Below, piece after piece: positions 21,800-33,764 of a stretch of 64,000 bases of DNA. The notes under the pieces are model-generated. The model saw only the letters and a list, made by a program, of their open reading frames with translations, searched no databases and was not told the DNA's origin. The translations under genes were made by a program, and so were the position numbers. The DNA is from Eupeodes corollae (lineage: Eukaryota; Arthropoda; Insecta; Diptera; Syrphidae): positions 82,141,073 through 82,205,072 of the forward strand of contig NC_079149.1 of assembly GCF_945859685.1 (NCBI RefSeq), given 5' to 3'. Positions within the stretch are counted from its first letter, which is position 1; every line of letters starts with the position of its first letter.

Positions 21800-23055
21800 A
21801 TTGGATGTGCCAACATCATACAAAACCCCCAAACAGATTTACTTCCGGGGTTACATCATCGACAACCTCAAACAATACTATAGATGTTAAAAACATCAGC
21901 GGTAAAGGAACCAAGATCAATAAAGATATCGACATCACAGATCAACAGAGTTCCAAAGAAGTCAAAGAGAAATACCAATCAAAATCAAAGAACTACTTTA
22001 AAGAATGGCAAATTGAAATAGCGGGAAGAAAACAACTTGAAGTTCTAGTTCAAAGTCTTCAGCTGCAAGTGAAAAAACTCGAAGAGAAAGTTTCCTTGCT
22101 TGACAAGAAAAATTCAGAGTCCACGCTTCAGTTAATTCCAAAATATATTGAACCTGAATATCAAACTGATGAAGAAGAGCTCTTGTTTGAAACTGAGAAA
22201 AGGAAAAATAAGCATACACCACAAAGAAACGTAAACGTAGTCCCGAGACTCGTTCAAGAAATCAGAAAAGCTCTAAAACCAAAAATAACAAAGAGTTGAT
22301 TACAGGAACTAAAGAAGCGAATAATGTGGTAGCTGTTGCTAAATCAATATCTCACGCTAAAGGAGACAACTGGAAAGTCACAGTCGAAAAAGATCTTGTA
22401 CAATAAGGCTTCAAAGCCCTTGATGCAGTCAATCTATTTAAGAATGAGACAATTAAAAACTGCTCTGAAGAATCGATGACAAGTAAGAGGTTACTACCTT
22501 TCTTCATGCTTACTTTTGACAGCAAACAAAGTCTCGGGAGATTCATTAAGTAAGATCAATCTTTGGTATAGCTGTTAAAGTTGAACCACTCCGAAAATCT
22601 AAAGTTGTTCCGCAGTGCAAACGTTTGCCAAGCTTTTGGTCATACCAAAAAAAACTGCAAACCAGAGTTTGCTTATGTAAAATGCGAAGGAAAACATCCA
22701 ACTAAAAATTGTCCTATGAGCAAAGATCGGCAAGCAAAATGTGTGAACTGCAAGCTATAGAGGCTGCCCAGCTGCCAAAAAATTCCAAGAGTTCAGAAGC
22801 AAAAATACATCTGCTAGAGAAAACCCAGAAACAGTAAATACCGATTTAACTGCTAAAAACAATACTAAGAAGGAACCGCCTAAAAATGCTGTTCAAAGTA
22901 AAAGCGATGAAAGTAAAGCCTATTCTCAGATTGTTAAAAATGTGCGGAAGAATGAAGAGACTTCCATAAAACCAATGCTACAACTTATTCTTAAAAGAAT
23001 TGATAAACAGGATTTGAATATCAAACTGCTAAGCGAAAAAGTGTCTCTTTAAAAA
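21800..23055 (+). pseudogene. Jockey-type LINE, ORF1 (gag-like) remnant
   Basis: An open frame at 21805-22299 (164 codons) has a coiled-coil-like Lys/Glu/Leu-rich segment (about residues 75-100). It is followed in broken frames by the zinc knuckles of a Jockey gag: HTKKNCKPEFAYVKC near 22650 and HPTKNCPMSKDRQAKCVNC near 22700. A Lys/Ser/Asn-rich tail leads to the start of ORF2 at about 23070. The Cys spacing is that of CCHC knuckles that bind the LINE RNA. Frame shifts near 22350-22600 make it non-functional. Confidence 0.75.
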
Positions 23056-23069
23056 CAATGATGGACAGA

Positions 23070-25620
23070 ACACTTAAAATCACTACATGAAATGCAAACG
23101 GTCTTATACAACATTCATCCGAATTAAAAATCTTCTTACATCTAGAACATATCGATAGTTATCTGGTGTCCGAAACTCATTTCTCTAATGGGCAAAGTCT
23201 AGATAATGCAATAGAAGAGGATCGACGATTCTTATAAAAGAAAGCTTTATAAAGTAACCAAGCTTACTAGTAAAAATATGCAAGTAACAACTATTAGTAT
23301 TGGTATGAAAAAGAAAGATAGCAGGTATATACTGCCCACCAAGACGCTCCCCGACAGAAAATGGCTATACAGATCTAATTAATCTTCTAGGGCATAACTT
23401 TCTTATTTGTGGACTTAAATGCGAAAGACACCCATTGTGGTTCAAGACTTATATCAACAAAAGGCAAAAGACTTTTTCCAAGCAGGCCGTAAATACAATT
23501 GCGAATTCTATTCCTCCAGGTCGCCAACTTACTGGCATTCCGATACTAACAAAATACCAGACCTTATTGACTTTTTCGTAGCTAAGGGAATCAAACGAAA
23601 TCACATCAGTGTCGAAGGTAATTATGACCTGTCATCACATCATATTCCAGTGATTCTATCACTAAGTGAATCGGAAGTACAGGAAAAAACTAAAAAGCTT
23701 GTTAATAAGAAAACAACCTGGAGTGATTTTAGAGAAAGGCTTTTAATTTTTATAAATTTAAAATCTTCCATGGTTACAATCGAGCAAATTGACCATGAAG
23801 TGGAGCAATTTATTGCTGATGTGCAACAGGCCGCTGAAGAAAGTACTCCAACATTTTCTAATAGAAGACAAAATGAAATAAAATATATTTTAGAGATAAG
23901 AGAGTTGATAATAGAGAAAAGAAGAGCTCGAAGAAAATAGCAAAATACTAGGTTTCCAGATGATAAAACAACGATTAATCGTATAAGCAACAATCTTAAA
24001 AAACAAATTTACAAATTCAAAAATGATTCACTTAATAAATTCCTAAGGAATTTAACGACTGATGCTTTAACCGATTTTTCGCTTTGGAAAGCAGCCAAGC
24101 ACCTTAAAAGACCGCAGTACAAAACTCGCCGTTGTATCTCAAGATGGCAAATGGATCGGTAACCCGAAAGAAAAAGCTAACCTTTTCGTTGAACCTCTTG
24201 TGAATGTTTTTAAGCCATACTCATCAAACGTGGCTGAAAATAACTTACAGTTTGTTGATAAGATAGATAAAAGTAAAATACCAATTGTGAGACTTAAAGA
24301 AATAAAAAGTATGTGCTTACATCAACTACCAAATAAAAAATAACCACGTTACGATCTAATTACTGCTCAGGTTATGAAAGAAATGCCATTGAAGGCCTTC
24401 ATAAAACTATATATAAGAAATGCATGCCTTAAGAACCAGTATATCCCGCACAATTGGAAAATTACTGAAGTAATTGTCATACCAAAGGAAGGTAAACCAC
24501 CTACAGAAGTGACAGCTTACAGACCAAGATCGCATATACCAATTATGGCAAAAGTTTTTGAAAAACTGAAAGAAGATTAATCCCAAACCATCAGTTTGGC
24601 TTTAAAAATAAACATTCCACGATATACCAAGTTCAAAGAATATCATATGTAAAAGAAAAAGCATTAGAAGAAAAACAAGTATGTTCTAAGCTTTTGACAA
24701 GGTTTGGCATGAGGGACTTGAGTACAAACTGGAAAGGGATCTTTCCAGGTATTACTTTGAAATATTAAAATCGTACATCTCAGACCGATTGTTTAGAGTT
24801 AGGTACGATCAAGAATACTCGGAATTGAAGAAAATAGAAGCCGGTGTACCACAAGGAATTGTCCTAGGTCCTACCCTGTATTTACTATACACAAGGGATA
24901 TTCCAGTTGGTAATCACACCATAATGGCTACTTTTGCAGATGATACCGCAATTTTGGTACCCGACAAATGTGCCTCTAAGGCAGCACTAAAACTACAAAA
25001 TGCCGTTGACACAGTGAGGGCTTGGACCGAAAAATGGCGTATCAAACTCAATGAAACAAAATCTTCACATATAAACTTTAGAAATAATAAGATAAACAAT
25101 ATTCCAATAATTATTGATAATCAAGCTGTACCTTACTCCAACACGGTCAAATACCTTGGAATGACTTTGGATGCAAAGCTTAAGTGGAAAGATCACATCA
25201 AAAAGAAAAGAGACGAACTAAACTTGAAATATAGAAAAATGTAGTGGTTACTTGTTAACAACTCTGATTTATCAATCCAAAACAAAATAATGCTGTATAA
25301 TCAAGTACTAAAGCCTGTTTGGACCTATGGAATCATCCAAAAATTCCAAAACAAAGTCCTTCGTGGAAAAGTTAATGCACCACGGTACATACGAAATACC
25401 GATCTACATCGTGACTTACAAATAGAAATGTTTACAGAAGTTGTTAAAAAATACGCTGTATCGCACAACCAGAGAATGCAAATTCCTACTAATTCTGAAA
25501 TGGCGTAGACCAAGCCTCATGAGCTTATGGTCTAAAAAAGAACTTGGGAAAGTGTTAAAAGTTTAAACTTCCCCCAAAGTGATTGTACAAAGTTAAGAAA
25601 GAAAAATCGGAAGTCGATCC
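23070..25620 (+). pseudogene. Jockey-type LINE, ORF2 (endonuclease and RT) remnant
   Basis: The endonuclease start is near 23090 (WNANGL, then HLEHIDSYLVSETHF). The catalytic middle is at about 23390-23650, with FLICGDLNAKDTHWGS readable across frames, then IPDLIDFFVAKGI and SSHHIPVI. RT blocks are VIPKEGKPP near 24475, VPQGIVLGPTLYLLY near 24850 and MATFADDTAILVPD (motif C) near 24920. KWRIKLNETKSSHINF and KYLGMTLDAKLKWKDHI follow to 25210. The C-terminus decays by 25510. It lies directly downstream of the gag-like ORF on the same strand, the normal Jockey order. Many shifts and stops. Confidence 0.78.
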
Positions 25621-25639
25621 TTCAAGATTGTTCCTGATG

Positions 25640-25735
25640 AAGAGGTGGTTTTAGTGGTTAAGAGTCCCACACTTCTTGGTGTCGAATACTGCCAAGTGTC
25701 TTTTGAAAATTTTCTCCTTTCAAAAAAAAAACGTT
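25640..25735 (+). repeat. Possible second tRNA-like SINE fragment
   Basis: The stretch GTGGTTTTAGTGGTTAAGAG, followed about 20 bases later by GGTGTCGAATACTGCC, has A-box-like and B-box-like features. An A-rich end (CAAAAAAAAAA) follows. It does not match the main SINE family. Only one copy is seen, so this is weak. Confidence 0.25.
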
Positions 25736-25739
25736 ATAA

Positions 25740-27590
25740 CGACCTCAGGAACTCAGGAATAGGGTTTTCTTTTATGGTAAGGTTTATGAGACACCTTGTA
25801 TGTGACGAATGTTAAAAAGTGATAAATTATTTTCTTAAAATTTTTGATAGACTCATTTCTTTAACATATTAAATCCTAAAAAGAATTTGATATTTGATAC
25901 TTTAAGTGAAATGGTTTGATTTTTATCATTACACTAAATACACTGTTTTATTAATTTTGAGCTAAAAATAAAATAAAAATCATATTAATAAAGTACTATG
26001 GTATTGTTAATACAGTTTTAGTACAAACATAATTCATAAAGGATTCGGAACTTAAATGTGAAATTTCTTAGATAATTGTTCAAAAAGCTTTACTATATTA
26101 TATACCACACCATATTTAAAAAGATGCTTTGCGCATATTCAAGGAATACGCCTTTGAAATGTATACACACATGCTTAGCTCCTGCCAAAGTGTTTATTGT
26201 GAATAAACTACCTATACCTATCATTCTTTTACTATTTTCCAACTCAAACAATTCAGCAAAGAAAAAACTTTTAATTTTGAGATTATGAGTGAAGTTAATT
26301 TTCAAAAAAAATTGTTAATTACTTGTGAAAGATCGTATCTTCAAACTCATATAAAACCAAGAGTTTTCAATCTTTTTAAGTGCTAAGAAAACAAACTTAT
26401 TTTAACTTAAACAAAAATTCAACAACACAAAACATAACTTATTTCAATGTCGAGGTTATCAGCGGTGGTAACGATGCAAAAAGGAGATATTGCTGAATAC
26501 CAAGAAAATGAACCAGGCATAATTTTGTTCGTATAAATATGTGAGTAAAATTTCAGTTAGAATTTTTATTTTGTTTTGTTACTTTTTAACACTTAAGAAA
26601 ATATATGTAAATTTACCATGGTGCCATAAACTAGGTAATAGAGAAAATAGTATCAACATATTTATGTACTATAATTAATCCATAAATCTCTTGCTGTATC
26701 TATAATTATTTTATATACCTACTGCCTATATTAATTCGCATAAAGATAGTGCGAAATGCGTTGCCACGTTCCATGTGTTATTTCATACAAAACCTGTGGT
26801 GAAAATAAATGAAAATATTTATTGTTTAACATTTTGAGTTTAATAAAACTTATGCAGTGTTTAATTTAAAACAAAGAAAATCGTTATCATACAAAAACCG
26901 AATACACAAAATATTTATCCCCTAATTTCTGAAAGGAAAATATTCAAAAAATGTGGTGACGAAGGTTGAAAGATACTTTTCATTTGTAATGTGAGCTGCC
27001 AAATAATGCGTTATATTTTGGGTTGGAATTTGATGCGAAAATGAAAATTGGCTACTCAACTGAGTTCCTTGTTCAAGTATCTTAAGGTAATTTCCTCTAT
27101 GATACCTTTTTCTTATCTCACGAGATTTTGTATATGTAAATTGTTACTTTCTTTGAAAAGTTACGAGGAACTTTTTTTTTAAAGCCAATATGTACCTACC
27201 TGTATCAGTCAATCTTTTAAATCATCAGATTAGAGGTACTATGTTCATTTGTTGTGTTGAAGTTAGGCCTTTTTTTGTTGTCGGTTAACGATGTTCGATA
27301 AGGAATTCATATACATATCTTTTAGAAAAAGGTACTCGTTATATTAGGTTGCCAACTTTCTAATATTGATCTAACAAAATTGTGGCTCCAAAATGTATTT
27401 ATAAAGTTCGAGGTGGTTTGGACTTCATTTAACTCTTGAAAATATAACAAATTTGAATAAAATGAAATGCAAAGAAGAAAAAAATATAGGTCTTAGAACC
27501 CGCCGTAAAGTCGCCAGCCAGATTGCTATATCAACAACGTTCTTGATTAAATGTACCTCTGCCTGGCTCGCGTCGACAATTATCGGTGCT
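25740..27590. other. Intergenic DNA without recognised genes
   Basis: AT-rich with short open stretches. A 29-codon ORF at 26447-26536 (starts MSRLSAVV) looks more protein-like than its surroundings but has no other support. Confidence 0.35.
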
Positions 27591-27597
27591 CTGAAAT

Positions 27598-27735
27598 AAA
27601 GCCAAGTGAATTAAGGCCCAATTTCAAGAATTGGCCTTATTTTACTCTTGTAAAGTGTAATAAACCCAATTTTCAACAGTTGGCCTTATTACATATTGGA
27701 CCTTATATTCTTCTCGGACACACTCAATACTGATT
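27598..27735 (+). repeat. GGCCTTATT-type short repeat, copy 1
   Basis: It shares TTGGCCTTATTTTAC, TTGTAAAGTGTAATAA-like stretches and self-complementary GGCCCAATT/AATTGGCC pieces with 31990-32220. Probably a small non-autonomous element. Its right edge meets the 3' tail of a LINE. Confidence 0.45.
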
Positions 27736-29650
27736 TTTATTTTTATTTTTATTTTATTTCAAGAATGCTTTATAACAGTAAGATACTGTATCTTATAATT
27801 TAGTTACAAGCTAATTTTTACAAAGAGAACCAAAAAAATAAATTAATTGTACATCTTTTATACGACCGACGTGGTAAAGAGTTCTAAAGACGGACGGAGT
27901 TTACAAAAAATTGAAGCTGACAATTTAAGAATGAAAATCGGGGATAAATGAATTGATGAGATCGATGGGAGGTTGCAGTTCGAATTCTATAAAAACAGAA
28001 TTGTACGAAACTTCAGATAACTTTCAAAAGGCATAGACAGCACCCTACTAGTAAAGCCAGACAATCTGTCATATCTTCGTAGGCCATAGACATAACGTAC
28101 TGCACTATTAAACGCAACATTGAGCTTCCGTTTGCTTAGATAATTACAATAAATTTCACAACCATACATCAATATTGGCATTATTAAAGTTTTTACAAGT
28201 AATAAACGTGTTTGAACGGTGTAAAAGAATAAGTAACCCATAGGGTACGTAGTAGTACACCAAATACCTTGCCCACAAGTGCATTAATATGGTTATCCCA
28301 AATCAAATTGCGTTTGAAAGTAACCCCGAGATTTTTCGCACTTTCCACATAATCATTTGAACCATTGCTCAATACAATCGAAGGAAAATATTTGAGATCA
28401 AGACTTTTCCTTGATATTACTACGCACTTAGATTTTTGTTGGATTTAAAAGGAGACCATTTAATTGAGACCACTTTTCAATTTTCTCTAGGTCTTCATTT
28501 ACACAAAATGCTGCATGTTCAATGAGCCCAAGCTATCCCTCATGTATAATTGGACGTCATCCGCATACATATGAACCGAACAGTTCTTGATAATTGATGT
28601 CAGTTCAATGACGTAGATCGAGAACGGCAGAGGACCGAGTATAGAACCCTGAGGGACACCGGAAACGTTAGGTAGAAAATCAGATAAACTATCCCCAATT
28701 TGCACAGCTTGCATTCGATTACCAAATAAGAATAAATAAGCCTTGTAGCACCTGCTGAAAAATTAAAGTTTTGCATGAGTTTGTTACACAATTTAACATG
28801 ATTGACAGTGTCGAAAGCCTTAGAAAAATCAAGAAACACTAGAAACGTAACCTCATCCTTATCCAAAGCTTACCTTATATAGTTATATCGTCAGTAACAT
28901 TTAACAGTGCCATGATACAACTGTGCTTTTCACGAAAACCAGATTGTAGTGGTGTGAGCAGCAAGTTTGCCGCAAGATGAAAACTGATTTATCTTTGTAA
29001 AATCCTTTGTAACGCTTTCGACAAGAATGATAAGATAGATACAGGCCTAAATTCTTTACCTTTTGCGTTTTTGGAAAAAGGTATACCTTAAGCCAACTTC
29101 CATAGGCGTGGATAGACACCTGACATCAAAATTGTATTGAACATAAAAGTAAGATAAGGCAGACAAATCTGCAGAATCATTTTCAAAAATGTAGGGTGAA
29201 CTTTATCCAGTCCAATAGCATTTGACTTTATAGAAAGTACACTTTCTACAACAAAAGTACTGTTTACTAAACTAAAACCAAAACCAGGTTCATCTTCCTA
29301 TGGTTGATCCATAAATAAAAAAGTAGAATCTAAGCTCAAAGAACAAAATAACTGTGATGGTAAGGAAACAAACATTTTGTTGAGAGCATTACGATCCAGA
29401 TCTTCTGTCGAATACGATAGTTAGATTTTAGGGGTACGTAAGTATCAAATAAGGTTTTAATATTATCTGTTAAAAATTAAAAATTGGTCATTTGAAGACG
29501 GCATATACAAAATACGCTCCCAACTCTTAGCTCTTGTATCATCTTCCAATTGTTCAACATTAATCTTATGATAATCCCGATAAGTAACTTTCTTGCACGA
29601 GAAGTCAAAACTAAACTTCAAAGTCAAAAAAAATTAAGTCTCATTTAGAA
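27736..29650 (-). pseudogene. CR1/Jockey-type LINE remnant
   Basis: The 3' end at about 27736 is (TAAAAA)n on the minus strand. Minus-strand blocks are FLVFLDFSKAFDTVNHV (motif A, about 28820), SGVPQGSILGPLPFSIYV (about 28640), HMYADDVQLYMRDS (motif C, about 28555) and TRLLLVKTLIMPILMYGCEIY with VRYVYGLRRYDRL (C-terminal, about 28060-28200). The same family as the fuller copy at 43910-47148, which lacks the motif A block present here. Frames are broken. 29120-29650 is assigned by continuity only. Confidence 0.7.
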
Positions 29651-29869
29651 AAAGGTGGCGCAGAAACCTGGTCATACAAAGCTACATCACTTGTTTACTT
29701 ACAAAAAACAAATTCAATAACGTTGCATCGTCACGAAAGAAGTGAGTTAGTGTACTAGTATTAACTGCACTTAAATTAAACATTAGTAAGTTATGTGTAA
29801 GAATAACTCAAAAGGTTGCAATTGAAATCTCCACAAAGAACAATATTAGGGGAACTAAATGAAACATCG

Positions 29870-31975
29870 TCCAGAAGTATATGAACAAAGGTGAAAGGTC
29901 TATGTACATATTTGGCCGATATATTGAACCTATAAGCAAACTACTCAATACTATTAGAAGTTTCAGAACCAAATTTAAGTCTGCACTTTATTGTTCCTTT
30001 AACATAAATTGCTACACCTTCCCCAATACGGTCCTTTCTATTAAAACAAAAAATAAATTCAGCCAATACCCTACTTATGGAAGAAGACCGACATCACCCA
30101 GCCTTAGACCTATCTTTTCATTTATGTAAAGTTCTCAATGGCTCCAAATAAAATTTTGAATTTAACTTTAAAAAATGCAGACTTAATGAACTGTTCAACC
30201 TGTTATGTAATGTTAACTGGAATCATTTGTTTGAGAATTGTGACATTAATGCTATGTGCTATAAATTCTACTGGGTTCTCTTTAACTTTCTTTATGAAAC
30301 CACATACTTGCGAAAACTGCACAAAATTATAATATGTTTGCAAATTTTTTCAAAGATGATTTCGAAGTAGCGAACTCCTGTCAAACGCCTCAGTTATTGG
30401 CCCTCTCACAAAATTTCCCTCATTTGAATTCAATTAGTCTTTATATCTCTGAAGAAGAAATCGTTCGCAAAGCTTCAGAATTTGACGTTTGGTATAGCCT
30501 TGGTCTAGATGGTGTACCTTCTTATATTTTGAAAAATGCGCATCCTATTTATCCTATCCTCTTCATATTCATTTTAATGAATCGCTAAAATCTCCGTCAT
30601 CCCTAAGTTATTTGAGTCCATTATTTGTAAAGTCATTCGTTTAATTGTAAGTCTATAATTTGTGACAGTCAACATGGTTTTGTTCAAAATAACTCAACAG
30701 TTACTAACCTTTCAGTTATTTTTGCTTAAATTCGTTTGAAAAACAGAACCTAGTTGACTGTTTCTTCCCAGACTTTAGTAAGGCCTTTGATAAATTGTAC
30801 CATAAAACATTAACTTCCAAACTTAGATCCCAAGGCCTTGACGATAAATTTGTTAGTTGGTTTTCGTCGTACTTGAATATTAGATCATACAGCGTAATTT
30901 TTAGGAATGAGCCCTCATCATATTTTTATACAAACTATGGCGTACCACAAGGTAGCCACTTAGGACCTTTACTGTTTATTTTGTACGTTAACGACTTACT
31001 TTTTATTATAAAACACTCATCTGTTTTAATTTACGATGATGACATTAAAATTTTCAAATGTATTGACTTAGTTGACGACTGTTTACTCCTACAAGAAGAT
31101 CTTAATAGTTTTCGCGAATGGTGTTTTATAAATAAGCTTTTACTAAACATAGACCAATGTAAATTAATGTAATTTACATGCAAACTAAATTGTTTTTTAA
31201 TTATCAATTAGACTCTTCTTATTTGACTAAACTCCCTTCTTTGTCTGAACTAGGTATTATCTTGACTGAAAATAACTTTTACAAATCATTATGACAATAT
31301 TATTCAAAAAGCAAATAAGACACCCGGATTTATAAAACGGTGTTCACATGATTTTCGCGACCCTTATATTCTTAAACTTCTTTATATATCATTTGTAATA
31401 CTTATATTGCAATATGGCTGCATAATATGGGCTAACTTTTATTCAGTCCATATAACAGAATAGAAGGAGTACAAAGAAGATTCGTGCGCTTCTGCCTCCG
31501 TTTCTTCCCATGGTCCCATAGGTTCGAACTTCCACCGTTCAATCATAGGCTCACGCTCATAAATCTTCTATCGCTTTCTAAACACATAGAGTACATTCAG
31601 CTTTATTATAAAATAAATCAATAGGTCAGTCATATCACCATCAATTTTGGAACAATTAAACTTTATTTATAGCCGTTCAAGTATTAGAAGACAAGTTCCT
31701 TTACGTCCTATATCAAGCAAATCGAATTATGGTAAAAACAGTCCCCTCAACCAATTGATTTCAGTTTACAACAAGTATTACTTTTTGGTATGTTCCGTAA
31801 GCGTTGATTTCAAAAGTAAAACATTTAAAGTTAATTTTTTCAATACTTCAGTTTAGCTGTTTTTTGCTAATTGCTTAAAGCATTGTAAATCTATTGATCT
31901 AAGAATAAATGTAATATTAGTCGTAAGTTCTAACTTTAGTTTTTTTCACGAATTCAATAAATTAATAAATAAATA
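29870..31975 (+). pseudogene. Jockey/CR1-type LINE remnant
   Basis: Plus-strand blocks are GLDGVPSYILKNAHP near 30505, DFSKAFDKLYHKTLTSKL near 30770-30830, GVPQGSHLGPLLFILYVNDL near 30940, and a motif C reading LIYDDDIKIF near 31025 where FADD or YADD is expected. FREWCFINKLLLNIDQCKLM follows near 31110. The end is an A-rich tail (AATAAATTAATAAATAAATA) near 31955. Same family as the minus-strand LINE at 16320-18960. The Ala-to-Asp change in motif C and several shifts mean it is dead. Confidence 0.7.
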
Positions 31976-31989
31976 CACTGTGGCTTTTC

Positions 31990-32220
31990 ATTAATGCAAA
32001 CAATTTTGCATTCAATCAACCTTGCACCTTTCCCAAATCCTTTAGTGTGCCCAAGTAATTTGGGCTTATTTCTTAAATTCGTTTGGCCTTATTTAACTTT
32101 GTCAGAGTGCAATACAACAAACTCCTAAAAAATTAGCCTTATTTTACTTTTGTAAAGTACAATAAGTCCAAGTTTCTAAACTTGGTCTTATTTCACTGGC
32201 CTTATTTCACGGAACCACAG
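31990..32220 (+). repeat. GGCCTTATT-type short repeat, copy 2
   Basis: Same orientation and motifs as 27598-27735 (GGCCTTATTT, TTTTGTAAAGTACAATAAG, GGTCTTATTTCACTGGCC). The two copies bracket a pair of LINEs. Confidence 0.45.
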
Positions 32221-32409
32221 TTATCAGAATTCAAACTCCGTTTTTTTTTCGGATTTCAAACGATAAATGCTTACTTTTTAAATACATTGGCGCAACATTT
32301 TTAGCAACCTTTTAAGGGTCAAACAATTTACTAGTTAGCAATTTGCACTACCTCAAAAGCGATAGAATAACCTACGAGAATTCTTATATACGAGTAACGG
32401 TCTAAACGA

Positions 32410-32600
32410 TCTCAATCATATTAACATAATCAGCCTGTCACGTTTCCTAAGGAATTAAAAATGACTCCATTGAGCTTAGAAGAAAGTCTCAAAATGTATG
32501 TGGTATTACAATCGGCCATTAAACTGACCTAAGTGTGTCCTACTGTTGGCTGTAGCGCCAACTAAAGTAAAATAAAGTAAGTGTGTACTACTTAATTATG
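32410..32600 (+). repeat. 3' end of an RNase H-bearing LINE family (truncated copy)
   Basis: Matches the 3' end of the LINE at 59520-60535: ATCAGCCTSTCACGTTTC, CCATTGAGCTTAGAAG and GGCCATTAAACTGRCCTAAG all recur in order. It lacks any coding part. Confidence 0.65.
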
Positions 32601-32739
32601 GACATCAGTCACTTTAACTTGACCTAATCTTATTTGCTAAATATTTAGCAATTTACTGAGTCCAAAATTTGAAACCTTTCTTTTCATTTTGATAACTAGT
32701 AAATTGCTAATTGACTTTTATTAAAATCCAACTATTCGA

Positions 32740-33720
32740 ACATGGTCGACTTAGCCAACAAGGAAATTGGAAACTCATCGGAGCAACGAGCTAAACAAAC
32801 TAGACAGAGCTTAAATTTTACGTGGAATCGGTTTATCTCTAATAAAGATGTCAAATTAACTTCTAAGATCCATATCTTCAACGCGGTTACCAGGGTATTC
32901 TCGGTTATGGAACACAAGTATGGGGGGACTTACAGCATTATGAAGTGGAAAAGATGCAAAGATACTTCTACAAAAGAAAATACTGGGTCTGCCAAGTGTG
33001 ACGCCTAACTATGTCTTGAACCTTGAATGCCAGTTGAAACCTGTCATTGAGTACACGATGAGATGTCATTATGTACTATGTGGGAAGAGTTCTCAGTGCT
33101 AACGCAAATAACAGGTTACCAAAAATGTTAGCCAAGTTAATAATTGAAAAGAAGATTTTCTGGTTTAGGAGTTGAGAAAACAGCCTCAATCTCGAAGATA
33201 TAGAACAGTTGGATGAGATCGTGACCAACAAAACTCTGTTTAAGCTGGTTGTGGATGGCGTAGCAGTTAAAACAATCGAGCGCAAGCACTTAGAGTCTCT
33301 GCAAAGAGCACAACAAACGAGAACACACATCCATTTGTTTGATTAAACTGCTGATTAAGTTTACTTCTCGGATGACCGGGATGTCTCCAAAATTCGCTGG
33401 ATACTGAAAGCAAGAGCAGGGCTCATTATGCTCAATGGAACACGAAGGACAGAAACTGAAAATCTAAACTGTACTCTCTGCAATTCAAACGAAGAAGAGA
33501 TCCTTCAACATTTTGTGGGAACTTGCCCAATTTTAAGAAGTATTCGCCGAGAGACATTAAAAAGTGGTTCACATCATCAATTATGAATTATCGCCAACAA
33601 CTCATAAATGAATTTAACAACTAGAATTTGAAAAGTATCTTAGTTATATGTTTGCCTTAAAAATAATTATAAATCTAGGCAAGTTTTTAGAAAAAAATGT
33701 ATTGATTGCGACAGACAACA
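32740..33720 (+). pseudogene. LINE C-terminal remnant
   Basis: An open stretch at 32742-33008 and following broken frames read like the region after the RT thumb in LINEs (a WNRFISNKDVKLTSKIHIFNA-like block). The end has a Cys/His motif around 33470-33530 (CTLCNSNEEEILQHFVGTC). The RT domain itself is missing. Same general type as the LINEs at 4860 and 18968. Confidence 0.55.
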
Positions 33721-33764
33721 AAAGTCATTGTTAAACCTTTTTGTTTAAAGAAATAATAACACAT

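Noticed and set aside
21998..22222. A minus-strand gene opposite the Jockey ORF1
   Set aside because: It is the complement of the coiled-coil coding part of ORF1.
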